A stretch of 20,494 nt of DNA from an uncultured Olsenella sp. GTDB taxonomy: Bacteria > Actinomycetota > Coriobacteriia > Coriobacteriales > Atopobiaceae. Each line of letters begins with the position of its first letter. Position 1 is the stretch's first letter. This document shows positions 7,885 through 15,119 of this stretch, in pieces. The position numbers and the translations under genes are program-made. The notes beneath the pieces are model-generated. The model saw only the letters and a program-made list of their open reading frames with translations, ran no database searches and had not been told where the DNA came from. The DNA lies in contig CAMXZR010000018.1 of assembly GCA_947253595.1 (NCBI GenBank), positions 1 to 20,494 of the forward strand. Reading direction: 5' to 3'.

Positions 7885-7919
7885 TGAACGACCCTCATAC
7901 TACCCCATGCCCCTGTGGG

Positions 7920-8996
7920 CTAGACGGGCAGGAGCTCCCGCACCACACGCTCCCCAAGCTCGCCCGTGCTGGCGCTTCCGCCCAGGTCGGGCGTGAGGGT
8001 GCCGCCGTCCTGCAGCACGCGCTCGATGGCGCCCAGCACGCGTCTCGCCCATTCGTCGTGCCCCAGGTGCCCGAGCATCTGGCTCGCGGACCAGAGCGTG
8101 GCGAGCGGGTTGGCGATGCCCTGCCCGGCGATGTCCGGCGCGGAGCCGTGGATGGGCTCGAACATGGAGGGGAAGCGTCCCTCGGGGTTGAGGTTGGCCC
8201 CCGCGGCGAGGCCCATGCCCCCGCTGATGGCGGCTCCGAGGTCGGTCAGGATGTCTCCGAAGAGGTTGGAGGCCACCACCACCTGGAAGCGGCCAGGATC
8301 CCTCACCATGAGCATGGCCGCGGCGTCTACCAGGTAGCTGTGGGTCTCCACCTCCGGGTACTCGGCCGAAAGCTCCTCGAATACCTGGTCCCAGAAGACC
8401 ATGGAGTAGTTGAGGGCGTTGCCCTTGCTGATGCTCGTGAGGCTCCTGTGCTCGCGCCGCGCCAGCTCGAAGGCATAGCGCATGACGCGCTCGGTCCCAT
8501 GGCGAGAGAAGACCCCGTCCTGAATCACGACCTCGCGCGGGGTGCCCGCGTACAGCCAGGAGCCGGAGCCGGCGTACTCGCCCTCGCTGTTCTCGCGGAT
8601 GAACGTCATGTCGATCTGCCCTGGCTCGACGCCCTTGAGGGGGCAGGGCGCGCCCTTGAGCAGGCGGACGGGACGCACATTGACGTACTCGTCGAAGTCG
8701 TGGCGGATCCGCAGCAGGAGGTCGCGCAGGGACACGTGGTCGGGCACGCCAGGAAAGCCGACCGCGCCCAGGAGGATGGCGTCGAAGCCCCTGAGTCGCT
8801 CTATGCCGTCCTCGGGCATCATCTGTCCGGTCCTAAGGTAGTGCTCACAGCCCCAGGGGAAGCTCGTAAACTCGAAGTCGAAGCTGCCGTCCGCCGCGGC
8901 CACCGCGTCCAAGAGCCTGACGCCCTCGGCAACCACCTCGGGGCCTATGCCGTCGCCGGGAATGAGGGCGATCCGATGGGTCTGCCTCGTGGTCAT
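7920..8996 (-). CDS. NAD-dependent beta-decarboxylating dehydrogenase, tartrate/D-malate type
   Basis: The 358-aa protein belongs to the isocitrate/isopropylmalate dehydrogenase family. It shows IALIPGDGIGPEV at the N-terminus, YVNVRPVRLLKG, FIRENSEGEY, a catalytic Lys191 (SISKGNALNYS), Asp224, and the metal-site Asp248/Asp252 (NLFGDILTDLG). The cofactor segment MFEPIHGSAPDIAGQGIANP follows. The whole resembles the tartrate dehydrogenase/D-malate dehydrogenase (TtuC/DmlA) branch more than LeuB, and no leu genes lie nearby. Members oxidise and decarboxylate D-malate, tartrate or 3-isopropylmalate. The ATG at 8996 has GGAGG 5 nt upstream. It sits 51 nt after the phosphopantetheinyl transferase gene and 35 nt before the phosphatidyltransferase gene. 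Confidence 0.88.
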   Translation of the reverse strand: MTTRQTHRIALIPGDGIGPEVVAEGVRLLDAVAAADGSFDFEFTSFPWGCEHYLRTGQMMPEDGIERLRGFDAILLGAVGFPGVPDHVSLRDLLLRIRHDFDEYVNVRPVRLLKGAPCPLKGVEPGQIDMTFIRENSEGEYAGSGSWLYAGTPREVVIQDGVFSRHGTERVMRYAFELARREHRSLTSISKGNALNYSMVFWDQVFEELSAEYPEVETHSYLVDAAAMLMVRDPGRFQVVVASNLFGDILTDLGAAISGGMGLAAGANLNPEGRFPSMFEPIHGSAPDIAGQGIANPLATLWSASQMLGHLGHDEWARRVLGAIERVLQDGGTLTPDLGGSASTGELGERVVRELLPV

Positions 8997-9047
8997 GTCT
9001 TCCTCCTGACTGCCCCATGGGCAAGCGTCGAGTGCTGAGGCAGGAGC

Positions 9048-9761
9048 TTAGGGCACGGGGGTTTCTGGTGGGTAAACTCCTCCGAGCACGGAGCCCAGTA
9101 GCGCCTGCGGGTCGTGGGTCCTGAGTTCGAGCGGAAGCCCCTCCGCCGTTGCGGCGCAGACCACGTGTCCCAGCTCCTGCCCCCAGCGGAAGCGCCAGCG
9201 GCCAAGCCAGTCCCGGTGCTCGCGCAGGTCGGCGAAGAAGCCCGTCCCCTCTGCCTTGAGCGTGGCCTCGATGCGCGTCCACAGGCGGGCGAACCCCTCT
9301 GGCGTGAGCCTCGAGGGATGGTCCTCGAGGCCGGGAGCGAGGGTCTGCCCCCCTCGCCTCAGGGTCAGGACCCTGAGGCGGTCCACGCCCTCGGGGACCA
9401 GCGCGACGTCGAGCCCCACCGCCGAGGGGGATGAGCACACGGCCGCGAGCTGATGGGTGTGGGATATGCCCAGGTGCCAGTCACCTGAGGCCGGCTCGGG
9501 CTTCCCCTGGGGGCCGATGACGAGGTCCCCGTCCCGACTGAGCCCCATGCACCCGGCAAGGAGCAGACCCGTTCCCAGGGCTTCGGCCCTCACGCCGGGA
9601 TGTCGCACCCGGCGCGCTCTGTCCAGGTAGCGTGGCATGACGAGGCCGTCGAGCGCACGGGCGAGCTCGCATGGGTCCCCGAGCCCGCCGAGCGCTCTGA
9701 GGTCCAGCAGGTGGCAGGTCACCAGGACATCGGACGCAGGGGTCCCTCTCCCCCAGCGCAT
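9048..9761 (-). CDS. Divergent Sfp-type 4'-phosphopantetheinyl transferase
   Basis: The protein is 237 aa, the usual size for the Sfp/EntD branch. The conserved blocks occur in order: GKPEP (86-90), WHLGISHTHQLAAV (95-108) matching the N-L-S-H-S region, GLDVALV (117-122), and WTRIEATLKAEGTG (161-174) matching the W-x3-E-x3-K helix. Asp118, Glu165 and Lys169 are kept. The second acidic residue of the usual D-x-E metal motif is Ala120, and the Lys before Glu165 is Ile. The enzyme would move phosphopantetheine from CoA to an acyl- or peptidyl-carrier protein. No carrier protein or synthase gene is in the window. AGAGGG lies 10 nt before the ATG. Confidence 0.75.
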   Translation of the reverse strand: MRWGRGTPASDVLVTCHLLDLRALGGLGDPCELARALDGLVMPRYLDRARRVRHPGVRAEALGTGLLLAGCMGLSRDGDLVIGPQGKPEPASGDWHLGISHTHQLAAVCSSPSAVGLDVALVPEGVDRLRVLTLRRGGQTLAPGLEDHPSRLTPEGFARLWTRIEATLKAEGTGFFADLREHRDWLGRWRFRWGQELGHVVCAATAEGLPLELRTHDPQALLGSVLGGVYPPETPVP

Positions 9762-9867
9762 GGCTACCGCGCCCTCTCGGCAAGGGCAAAGGGGAGAACG
9801 GAAAAGCCTGTGGGGAGCACTGCTGCGGACAAGGAGAGGGCCCTTCTGGCGTCAATCTGACAAACGG

Positions 9868-9897
9868 ATTGTATCAACTGGGTGTAATCGAGGACAA
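9868..9897 (-). promoter_or_regulatory. Candidate promoter for the 9761-3391 gene run
   Basis: On the minus strand TTGTCC (9897-9892) and TACAAT (9873-9868) are 18 nt apart, in the most AT-rich part of the divergent spacer between the phosphopantetheinyl transferase and hemolysin III genes. The predicted start would leave a leader of about 100 nt. A TGTAAT at 9883-9888 on the plus strand could serve the divergent gene but lacks a clear -35. Confidence 0.3.
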
Positions 9898-9965
9898 ACC
9901 CTTCGGGCGGGCGCATGCTAGGGGCTGGAACCCCAAAGGACGATCGCGGCATGGGAGGTCGGGAC

Positions 9966-10634
9966 ATGGCCAAGAACACAAGGCAGGACACGCAAGGCGC
10001 GACGCGCCAGTACAGCTTGGGCGAGGAGATCGCCAACTCGATCTCTCACGGAGTGGCGGCACTGCTCTCCATCGCCGCCCTGGTCATCATGGTCGTGGTG
10101 GCGGTGAGTCACGGGGGCGGGTTCCGACTCGCTGCGGCGATAGTCTTCGGAATGTCCCTCTTCCTGGAGTTCCTCTTCTCTACCCTCTACCATGCGCTCG
10201 CGCCCGAGAAGGCCAAGCGTGTCTTCCGCATCATGGACCATGCAGCCATCTACGTGCTTATCGCCGGCAGCTACGCGCCGTACGCGCTGGTGACCCTTCA
10301 CGACGAGGGTGGCTTGGTGCTCTTCTCGGTGGTGTGGGGCGTGACGATCCTGGGCATCGTTGCGGAGTGCTTCCTCAAGGAGAGGCAGCCCAAGTGGATG
10401 TCGGCCCTGGTGTACCTGGCCATGGGCTGGCTCGTGGTATTTAGGCTGCCGCAGCTTATGGCGCTGCTGCCTGTTCCAGGCTTCGCGCTGCTGGTGGCGG
10501 GAGGCGTCTGCTACACGCTGGGGACGGGGTTCTACGTGGCAAAGGGCGTGCCCTACCTGCACTTCGTCTGGCACCTCTTCGTGCTGGCGGGGGCCGCGTG
10601 CATGGCGCTCTCCGTCATTCTCTTCGTTCTTTAG
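9966..10634 (+). CDS. Hemolysin III / YqfA-family membrane protein
   Basis: The 222-aa protein has about seven membrane helices and the HlyIII (PAQR-like) conserved polar residues: EIANSISHG (His28), FSTLYHAL (His76), IMDHAAIYVLIAGSYAP (Asp91, His92) and LHFVWHLFVLAGA (His199, His203). The histidines and Asp probably form the metal site of the PAQR fold. The family is named after a Bacillus cereus haemolysin, but most members have no proven haemolytic role; some affect membrane fluidity or lipid homeostasis. I chose ATG 9966 because GGAGG lies 7 nt upstream; in-frame ATGs at 9915 and 9951 lack such sites. It is monocistronic and convergent with the DUF488 gene. Confidence 0.9.
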   Translation: MAKNTRQDTQGATRQYSLGEEIANSISHGVAALLSIAALVIMVVVAVSHGGGFRLAAAIVFGMSLFLEFLFSTLYHALAPEKAKRVFRIMDHAAIYVLIAGSYAPYALVTLHDEGGLVLFSVVWGVTILGIVAECFLKERQPKWMSALVYLAMGWLVVFRLPQLMALLPVPGFALLVAGGVCYTLGTGFYVAKGVPYLHFVWHLFVLAGAACMALSVILFVL

Positions 10635-10662
10635 GTGCGCAGGCGGCGGGGCACGGGGCCGG

Positions 10663-10787
10663 GCCTCGTTTTGCTTGTGCTCCAGCTGAGGCAAAGTGCA
10701 AGCAAAGTGGCCGCTGCAGTTGGATAGGCGACACTCCGGTCCGTCTGCTTGCACTTTGCCAAACGTGAAGCGCAAGCAGACGAGGCT
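10663..10787. repeat. Nested inverted repeats with competing arms
   Basis: The convergent spacer between the hemolysin III and DUF488 genes holds several complementary segments. A 15-nt arm at 10690-10704 pairs perfectly with 10746-10760. The segment 10742-10752 also pairs perfectly (11 bp) with 10772-10782. A further arm at 10663-10677 can pair with 10774-10787 with one bulge. The pairings share bases and exclude one another. The core motif is TGCTTGCACTTTGCC and its complement. No U-tract follows any of them. Confidence 0.75.
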
Positions 10788-10790
10788 TTG

Positions 10791-11147
10791 CTAGAACTCG
10801 CGAGACTCCAGCCAGTCGCGCAGGATCACGGCATGGTTCACCTCGGGATCCCGTGCCGCATAGAGCAGCGTGACGACCTCGCGCGAGAGAAGCTCCGCAG
10901 CCAGGGCGGCTGCCTCGTCGCTCTGGTCGAGCTCCATGAGGTAACGAGCGCGGAAGCTCTGGAAGTTTTCCGCCTTGTGGGCGAACTCCTTGCGGGCCTC
11001 GTTGGAGGGAGCGAGTCCCTTGGCCCAGAGGTCAGGATGCAGGCGCTCCTTGCTCATCCCGCGCGGCCAGAGCCTGTCGACCAGGACCCTGAAGCCGTCC
11101 GACCCGCTCGCGTCCTCGTACACGCGCTTGATGTTGATCTGAGACAC
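10791..11147 (-). CDS. DUF488-family protein (YeaO-like)
   Basis: The 118-aa protein matches DUF488 in length and in its hallmark FRVLVDRLWPRGMSKE (about 19-34), with LWAKGLAPSNEARKEFAH and the C-terminal LLYAARDPEVNHAVILRDWL. The biochemical function of the family is unknown; it is small, soluble and cytosolic. I chose GTG 11147, which has GGAGG 7 nt upstream; the longer frame from 11180 would add a Gly-rich run that is really the ribosome binding site region. The gene is divergent from the HNH gene across a 177-nt spacer and convergent with the hemolysin III gene. Confidence 0.88.
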   Translation of the reverse strand: MSQINIKRVYEDASGSDGFRVLVDRLWPRGMSKERLHPDLWAKGLAPSNEARKEFAHKAENFQSFRARYLMELDQSDEAAALAAELLSREVVTLLYAARDPEVNHAVILRDWLESREF

Positions 11148-11324
11148 GCCGCCGCCTCCCCCAGCTCGCCTACAAGCCATTTGTGCCCGAGCCGCGGCGG
11201 AGTATGCGCGTGAGAAGACAATTGGCCGACCGAAAATCCAATAGCCGACTGACCTCTTTATTACAAGACGGCGGGGACGGTACCATGAGAAGGTAGCCCC
11301 TTGGCCTGCAGAGGAGATGAATCC

Positions 11325-12377
11325 GTGTCAGACATCATCGTTGACTGCACGATCAACTTCTTGTCCCTTAAGAGGGCCCTTGATAGGACACCTCCTGAAT
11401 TCGCCACGGCCTACGCATGGTTTCAGGAGCAAGAGGGAAGCTTAATCCCACGGCTGCCAATAGGTGAAGATGCCCCGGGGGGCGTCGAGGTGAAAATGGC
11501 ATCCCAAAGGGGCATTCATCATCCGAATTATGGACAACTCCCCTCGAAGGGCGCTGGCAAACCCGTTTATGCCCTCTCGATCCACTCGGAGGGGCAACGG
11601 TATTACGCAAACAAGGATGTGATCTTCAGGCCCGAGGATGGAACGTGGACCCTGGACTACCAGGAGCACTCAACCACCAAGGGGAAGAGGGATACCGACA
11701 AGTCGAACGAGTTCCTCATGAGGAACCTAGAGGATGGAATACCCGTAGGCGTCATGGTTAGGGACATGGCGCGCAGCGGATACAAAGTGCTGGGCCTGGC
11801 CTTTGTCGAACAATACAACGCAGAGATGGGGACCTTCACACTCCATGGCCCCGTGAATGCACGAACGGAGTCTCAAGGCTCCTTCTTTGGGTTCCAAATG
11901 GATGAACTGACCAATGCACAATCCAAAAGGGCCAGGCAGCTTGGTGTGGCGGATTTCGACGAGGAGAAGGATTCGGAGGCGCGCCGTTTCGTGAGAGCCC
12001 TGCAAAGGGAGCGACAGACAAAGTTCAGGCAGAGCCTCATCGCGGCCTACTCGGGGACTTGTGCAGTATCCAGCACGGACGTTGTTGATGCCTTACAGGC
12101 TGCCCATATCGATCCCTATAGAGGACGTCGCTCTCAGCTTGTTCAGAACGGAATACTCCTGCGAGCCGACATACATCTTCTGTATGACGCCAACCTCGTC
12201 GCGATAGAGCCCGAGACCCATATCCTTCGCCTGGCGGATTCGATCAGGGGCTCAGTCTACGAGAGGTATGCGGGCAAACCCATCGCAATCCCCGGAGACC
12301 CGGCGCTGCGCCCCTCGGACGAGCTCCTTGGCAGGCACTTCGAGCAGTTCATTGCTGCTTGGAGCCATGCCGCATAG
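11325..12377 (+). CDS. Solitary HNH endonuclease with PUA/SRA-like N-terminal domain (type IV restriction-like)
   Basis: The protein is 350 aa from GTG 11325, with GAGGAG 8 nt upstream. The C-terminal part (about 215-295) is an HNH domain of the HNH_2 kind: QTKFRQSLIAAYSGTCAVSS, then His261 (LQAAHIDPY), Asn275 (QNGILLRADIH) and His284. These supply the general base and metal ligands. The N-terminal part (about 55-180: GIHHPNYG, YALSIHSEGQRYYANKDV, then a strand-rich run ending in FTLHGPV) resembles PUA/SRA-superfamily readers of modified bases fused to HNH nucleases. I infer modification-dependent cleavage of foreign DNA. No methyltransferase or partner subunit lies nearby. Base composition is visibly less GC-rich than in flanking genes, suggesting transfer. 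Confidence 0.8.
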   Translation: MSDIIVDCTINFLSLKRALDRTPPEFATAYAWFQEQEGSLIPRLPIGEDAPGGVEVKMASQRGIHHPNYGQLPSKGAGKPVYALSIHSEGQRYYANKDVIFRPEDGTWTLDYQEHSTTKGKRDTDKSNEFLMRNLEDGIPVGVMVRDMARSGYKVLGLAFVEQYNAEMGTFTLHGPVNARTESQGSFFGFQMDELTNAQSKRARQLGVADFDEEKDSEARRFVRALQRERQTKFRQSLIAAYSGTCAVSSTDVVDALQAAHIDPYRGRRSQLVQNGILLRADIHLLYDANLVAIEPETHILRLADSIRGSVYERYAGKPIAIPGDPALRPSDELLGRHFEQFIAAWSHAA

Positions 12378-12434
12378 AGCGTTCGCTCAGCCACCAGTCA
12401 ACGTCTTCCTTTTCCAAAGCGCTTCCCAATGGGC

Positions 12435-12587
12435 TTACGACAAGACTTGGAGGGAAAGGCCAGCGGCTATTTCAAAGGTGAACTGCCTCCTGGCAAAGCC
12501 ATGCTCTTCCGCCCACCTCCACTCCCTCTCCCTAGCTTCAGGTGAAAAATACAGGAGGAAGGGCTTTAGGCTTCCATAGCTTCTCAA
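12435..12587 (-). CDS. Possible small protein (50 aa), perhaps the end of a broken gene
   Basis: A TTG at 12587 has AGGGAG 6 nt upstream and opens a 50-residue frame (starts MRSYGSLKPFLLYFSPEARE) with a charged middle and a mildly hydrophobic end. I do not recognise it. Just upstream, a second minus-strand frame is open from about 12696 to 12543 and reads RRRLIAAKGDYVEKLWKP before stopping; its path would continue into this one after a frameshift. It could therefore be a real small gene, or the tail of a decayed one, in the low-GC gap beside the HNH gene. Confidence 0.3.
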   Translation of the reverse strand: MRSYGSLKPFLLYFSPEAREREWRWAEEHGFARRQFTFEIAAGLSLQVLS

Positions 12588-12711
12588 CGTAATCTCCCTT
12601 CGCCGCAATTAGTCTTCTACGGCAGGGGGAAATCGTCAGACCTCCTATCCTGCGAATTGCGAATCGTAAAGTCCGTTTGTGATGGCTTGATGCATCAACT
12701 CAGCCTCAGAA

Positions 12712-12798
12712 TGGACGGGATTTGCGTTTGTGCAAGGAAGAGCCAGCCCGTCGCCATCAAAGGCACTTCTTTCCTTGCACAAACGCAAATCCCGTCCA
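12712..12798. repeat. 28-bp perfect inverted repeat
   Basis: Arms 12712-12739 and 12771-12798 are perfect reverse complements over 28 nt, separated by a 31-nt loop. The left arm begins TGGACGGGATTTGCG. Neither strand shows a U-tract after the stem, so a simple terminator is unlikely, though the place between convergent gene ends fits a bidirectional one. It shares the short string CTTGCAC with the repeat at 10742-10760. Confidence 0.85.
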
Positions 12799-12864
12799 AA
12801 TCTAGGGTCCATAGCTATGCGAAATGGACACTAACGCACTTTCCGTCCAGCGGGCTCCGAAGCC

Positions 12865-14208
12865 TCACGTGCGGCGCATCAGGCGCTCCGCCAACCATCC
12901 CGCCGCAAAGCCGGCGACTGCCGGGAGAATCCAACCCATGCCCAGGTCAGCCAAGGGCAGGAGGTCAAACGGCAGCGCCGCGCCCTGCACAAAGCCGTCG
13001 CGCAGGGCCACTATTACGCTGTCCACGCCACAGAACGTGACGCAGAGCTTCCATGCCAACGCCCCCTGGCCGACATCTCCCCTCTGAACCAGGCCCATGA
13101 CCACCAACACGATGGCGATGGGATACAGCGCGGACAGCAGGGGCACCGAGTACTCCAGGATGGTCGTGAGCCCCACATTCGCAAGCAGGCACGACAGCGC
13201 GGCAATGGCCAGGGCCCAGCGCTTGTAGGACATGAGCTCGTACTCCATCGAGAAGTACTCGCTGATGGAGCAGATGAGGCCGATGCACACGTTGAGACAG
13301 GCGAGGAGGAAGATCGCTGCCACCAGGATGCTTCCGGCACCGCCGAACTCGATTGCCGCCGCTGCGGCGATGACCTCGGCCCCGTTGGCTGCGCCAGGTA
13401 CCACGGATCCCATGACCGCACCCAGGTAGCCGAAGCCGCAGTAGATCGCCGCCATGCATGCCCCCGCGATGACGCCGGAGCGCACCACCTGGCGGGCGAT
13501 GCCCTCGGGACTCCTTACGCCGAGCTCTCGCACGTTCATGGCGATGACGTAGCCGAAGGCCAGGGCAGCCAGCACGTCCATTGTCTGGTAGCCATAGACG
13601 AAGCCCGCCACTCCCGCGACGCCGTCGTAGGGGGCACTGGCCGTGGCAGCGGGAGCGCCCGGAGGAGACACGAGGGTCGAGGTGACGAGGAGCACCACGA
13701 GCACGATGAGCGTGGGGCCAGAGAACTTGCCCATGAGCTCGGTCAGGCGGTTGGGGTGCATGGCGAGGAAGTACGCCGCGACGAAGAACGCGAGCGAGAA
13801 CGCCACGAGGGCAACGGACGCGGAGGTCCCCTCGGGGAGGAGCGGGCGAACCATCTCGAACGAGGTCGTGGCGGTGCGGGGGATGGCAAGGAAGGGACCG
13901 ATGGCCAGATAGGTCGCCGCGGCGAAGACTCTGGAGAAGGTCGGGTGGATGCGGTCCGCAAGCTTTCCCACCGTGTCGGAGAGCGCGATGGCAGCAATGG
14001 TGAGGACGGGGAGTCCCACGGCAGAGACGATGAAGCCCAGAAGGGCCTCGGGAGTCTGTGCGCCCGCCCGCACGCCTAGGAGCGGTGCCAAGATCAGGTT
14101 GCCGGCGCCAAAGAACATCGAGAAGAGCGTGATGCCAACGACCAGGCCATCGCGGGCCCCCAGCGCGCTCAGGCCCCTGTCAGATGCCAGCTGGTCTCTC
14201 TTCGCCAT
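12865..14208 (-). CDS. brnQ: Branched-chain amino acid:cation symporter (LIVCS family)
   Basis: The 447-aa protein has about 12 membrane helices and the BrnQ N-terminal signature FSMFFGAGNLILAP (about 29-42), with PFLAIPRTATTSFE and a central VYGYQTMDVLAALAFGYVI that are also typical. It imports leucine, isoleucine and valine with Na+ or H+ across the cytoplasmic membrane. Length is normal for the family. The ATG at 14208 has AAAGGA 5 nt upstream. The leader (14209-14277) is AT-richer than the coding sequence and probably holds the promoter, but I cannot assign clear hexamers. It appears monocistronic: the ABC permease gene upstream ends 206 nt away, with a hairpin between. Confidence 0.95.
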   Translation of the reverse strand: MAKRDQLASDRGLSALGARDGLVVGITLFSMFFGAGNLILAPLLGVRAGAQTPEALLGFIVSAVGLPVLTIAAIALSDTVGKLADRIHPTFSRVFAAATYLAIGPFLAIPRTATTSFEMVRPLLPEGTSASVALVAFSLAFFVAAYFLAMHPNRLTELMGKFSGPTLIVLVVLLVTSTLVSPPGAPAATASAPYDGVAGVAGFVYGYQTMDVLAALAFGYVIAMNVRELGVRSPEGIARQVVRSGVIAGACMAAIYCGFGYLGAVMGSVVPGAANGAEVIAAAAAIEFGGAGSILVAAIFLLACLNVCIGLICSISEYFSMEYELMSYKRWALAIAALSCLLANVGLTTILEYSVPLLSALYPIAIVLVVMGLVQRGDVGQGALAWKLCVTFCGVDSVIVALRDGFVQGAALPFDLLPLADLGMGWILPAVAGFAAGWLAERLMRRT

Positions 14209-14304
14209 GGCGGTCCTTTCGATTAGCCGTTCAGAAGGTACACGATGTATAAGAATAGCGTGTTTCTAGCATCCATTCCGAAACTCTCTCGAGGACATTC
14301 GCGC

Positions 14305-14352
14305 GCCACAGGGGCAAGCCAACCGGAAATCCGGTAGGTCCGCCCCTGTGGC
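14305..14352. terminator. Two-tier hairpin between ABC permease and brnQ
   Basis: An 11-bp perfect outer stem (14305-14315 with 14342-14352, GCCACAGGGGC) encloses a second stem ACCGG/CCGGT (14322-14326 with 14331-14335). It lies 63 nt after the permease stop and before the brnQ leader, the place of an operon-end terminator. No U-run follows. Confidence 0.4.
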
Positions 14353-14414
14353 TGACACCAACTTATCCGCACTCTGATGCAAGCTTCAACCTACCCGCAC
14401 GACATTCCCCTCCC

Positions 14415-15119
14415 CTACAGCTCCCTGCGCTGGTAGAGCCTGCAAGAAAGCTGCATGGAAAGCAGATAGACGGCGGCGCAGGCGAGGAGACCGATGGGGG
14501 CGAGCCACCATCCGAGCGTGCCCACGACCCCCGCCAGCCCCGCCCCCATGGTCTGCAGCGCAGCCTCCGGGAGCAAGCTCAGGAGAGAGGGGGCCAGGCA
14601 GGGCAGAACGACTATCATCCTCGCCCTGCTGGCCCCCCAGGCGAAGAGAAGGGGCAACTGCAGACTGAAGAGTAGGTGCAGCACCAGGTACGAAAGCAGC
14701 AGGAAGGCGAGGAGGCTCCCGAGGCCGAGCTCTCCCGAGGCCTGTGGCAGGAGCAGGGGGAGCAGCCATGCGCAGAGCAGGGTGAGCGCGGCAACGAAGA
14801 GCAGGACTCCCAGGCCGAAGAGCGGCAGGAAGAGGTAACGCGAGCGCACCATGTCCCGCCTCGTGACGGGAAGCGCCAGCCTGCCCTGCTCCCAGCCGTT
14901 TGCCTCGTCTGCAGCGAAGGCCCAGCTGAGGGCGAAGTACATCGTGATGCAGAACGCGATGACGGGGAAGTCGACGACCTGGTCGAGGGAGATCGTCGTG
15001 GCCTTCCCCGAGGCGTAGCTGATCAGGGGCGGGACAAGGACGATCAACGCCGTCGTGCCCAGCACCTGGCGGAGCCTCCGCACGATGAGGCAGAACTCGA
15101 CGTACAGCATGGATGCCAT
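14415..15119 (-). CDS. ABC-2-type transporter permease
   Basis: The 234-aa protein has about six hydrophobic segments (roughly 21-41, 50-68, 95-120, 131-155, 168-190 and 200-222). Between helices 2 and 3 lies WEQGRLALPVTRRDMVRSRYLF, the coupling-helix pattern of ABC-2 permeases (E-x-G-x-x-L-P-V-T-R). It should pair with the ATPase encoded just upstream; the stop and start share one base (TGATG), so the two are translated together. The substrate is unknown; YtrA-linked systems often respond to cell-envelope stress or peptide antibiotics. It is the last gene of the GntR operon. Confidence 0.88.
   Translation of the reverse strand: MASMLYVEFCLIVRRLRQVLGTTALIVLVPPLISYASGKATTISLDQVVDFPVIAFCITMYFALSWAFAADEANGWEQGRLALPVTRRDMVRSRYLFLPLFGLGVLLFVAALTLLCAWLLPLLLPQASGELGLGSLLAFLLLSYLVLHLLFSLQLPLLFAWGASRARMIVVLPCLAPSLLSLLPEAALQTMGAGLAGVVGTLGWWLAPIGLLACAAVYLLSMQLSCRLYQRREL

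Larger units (their letters stand above)
12378..12864. other. 487-nt gene-poor gap
   Basis: Between the HNH gene and brnQ (convergent ends) I find no recognisable gene. The stretch is poorer in GC than its surroundings. It holds the weak 50-aa frame at 12435-12587, a perfect 12-nt palindrome TTGATGCATCAA at 12687-12698, and the long inverted repeat at 12712-12798. No transposase remnant, tRNA or clear target-site duplication is visible. Confidence 0.6.

Noticed and set aside
10663..10787. CRISPR array or tRNA
   Set aside because: The repeats are inverted and overlapping rather than evenly spaced, and no cloverleaf can be drawn.
11301..11324. TTG at 11301 as the start of the HNH gene
   Set aside because: The GAGGAG ribosome binding site lies downstream of it and correctly spaced for the GTG at 11325.
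12712..12798. Invertible (phase-variable) DNA switch
   Set aside because: The segment between the arms is only 31 nt, with no promoter and no recombinase gene nearby.
14386..14769. 127-codon minus-strand frame overlapping the ABC permease gene end
   Set aside because: Out-of-frame shadow of the permease; Pro/Arg-rich translation with no recognisable motif.
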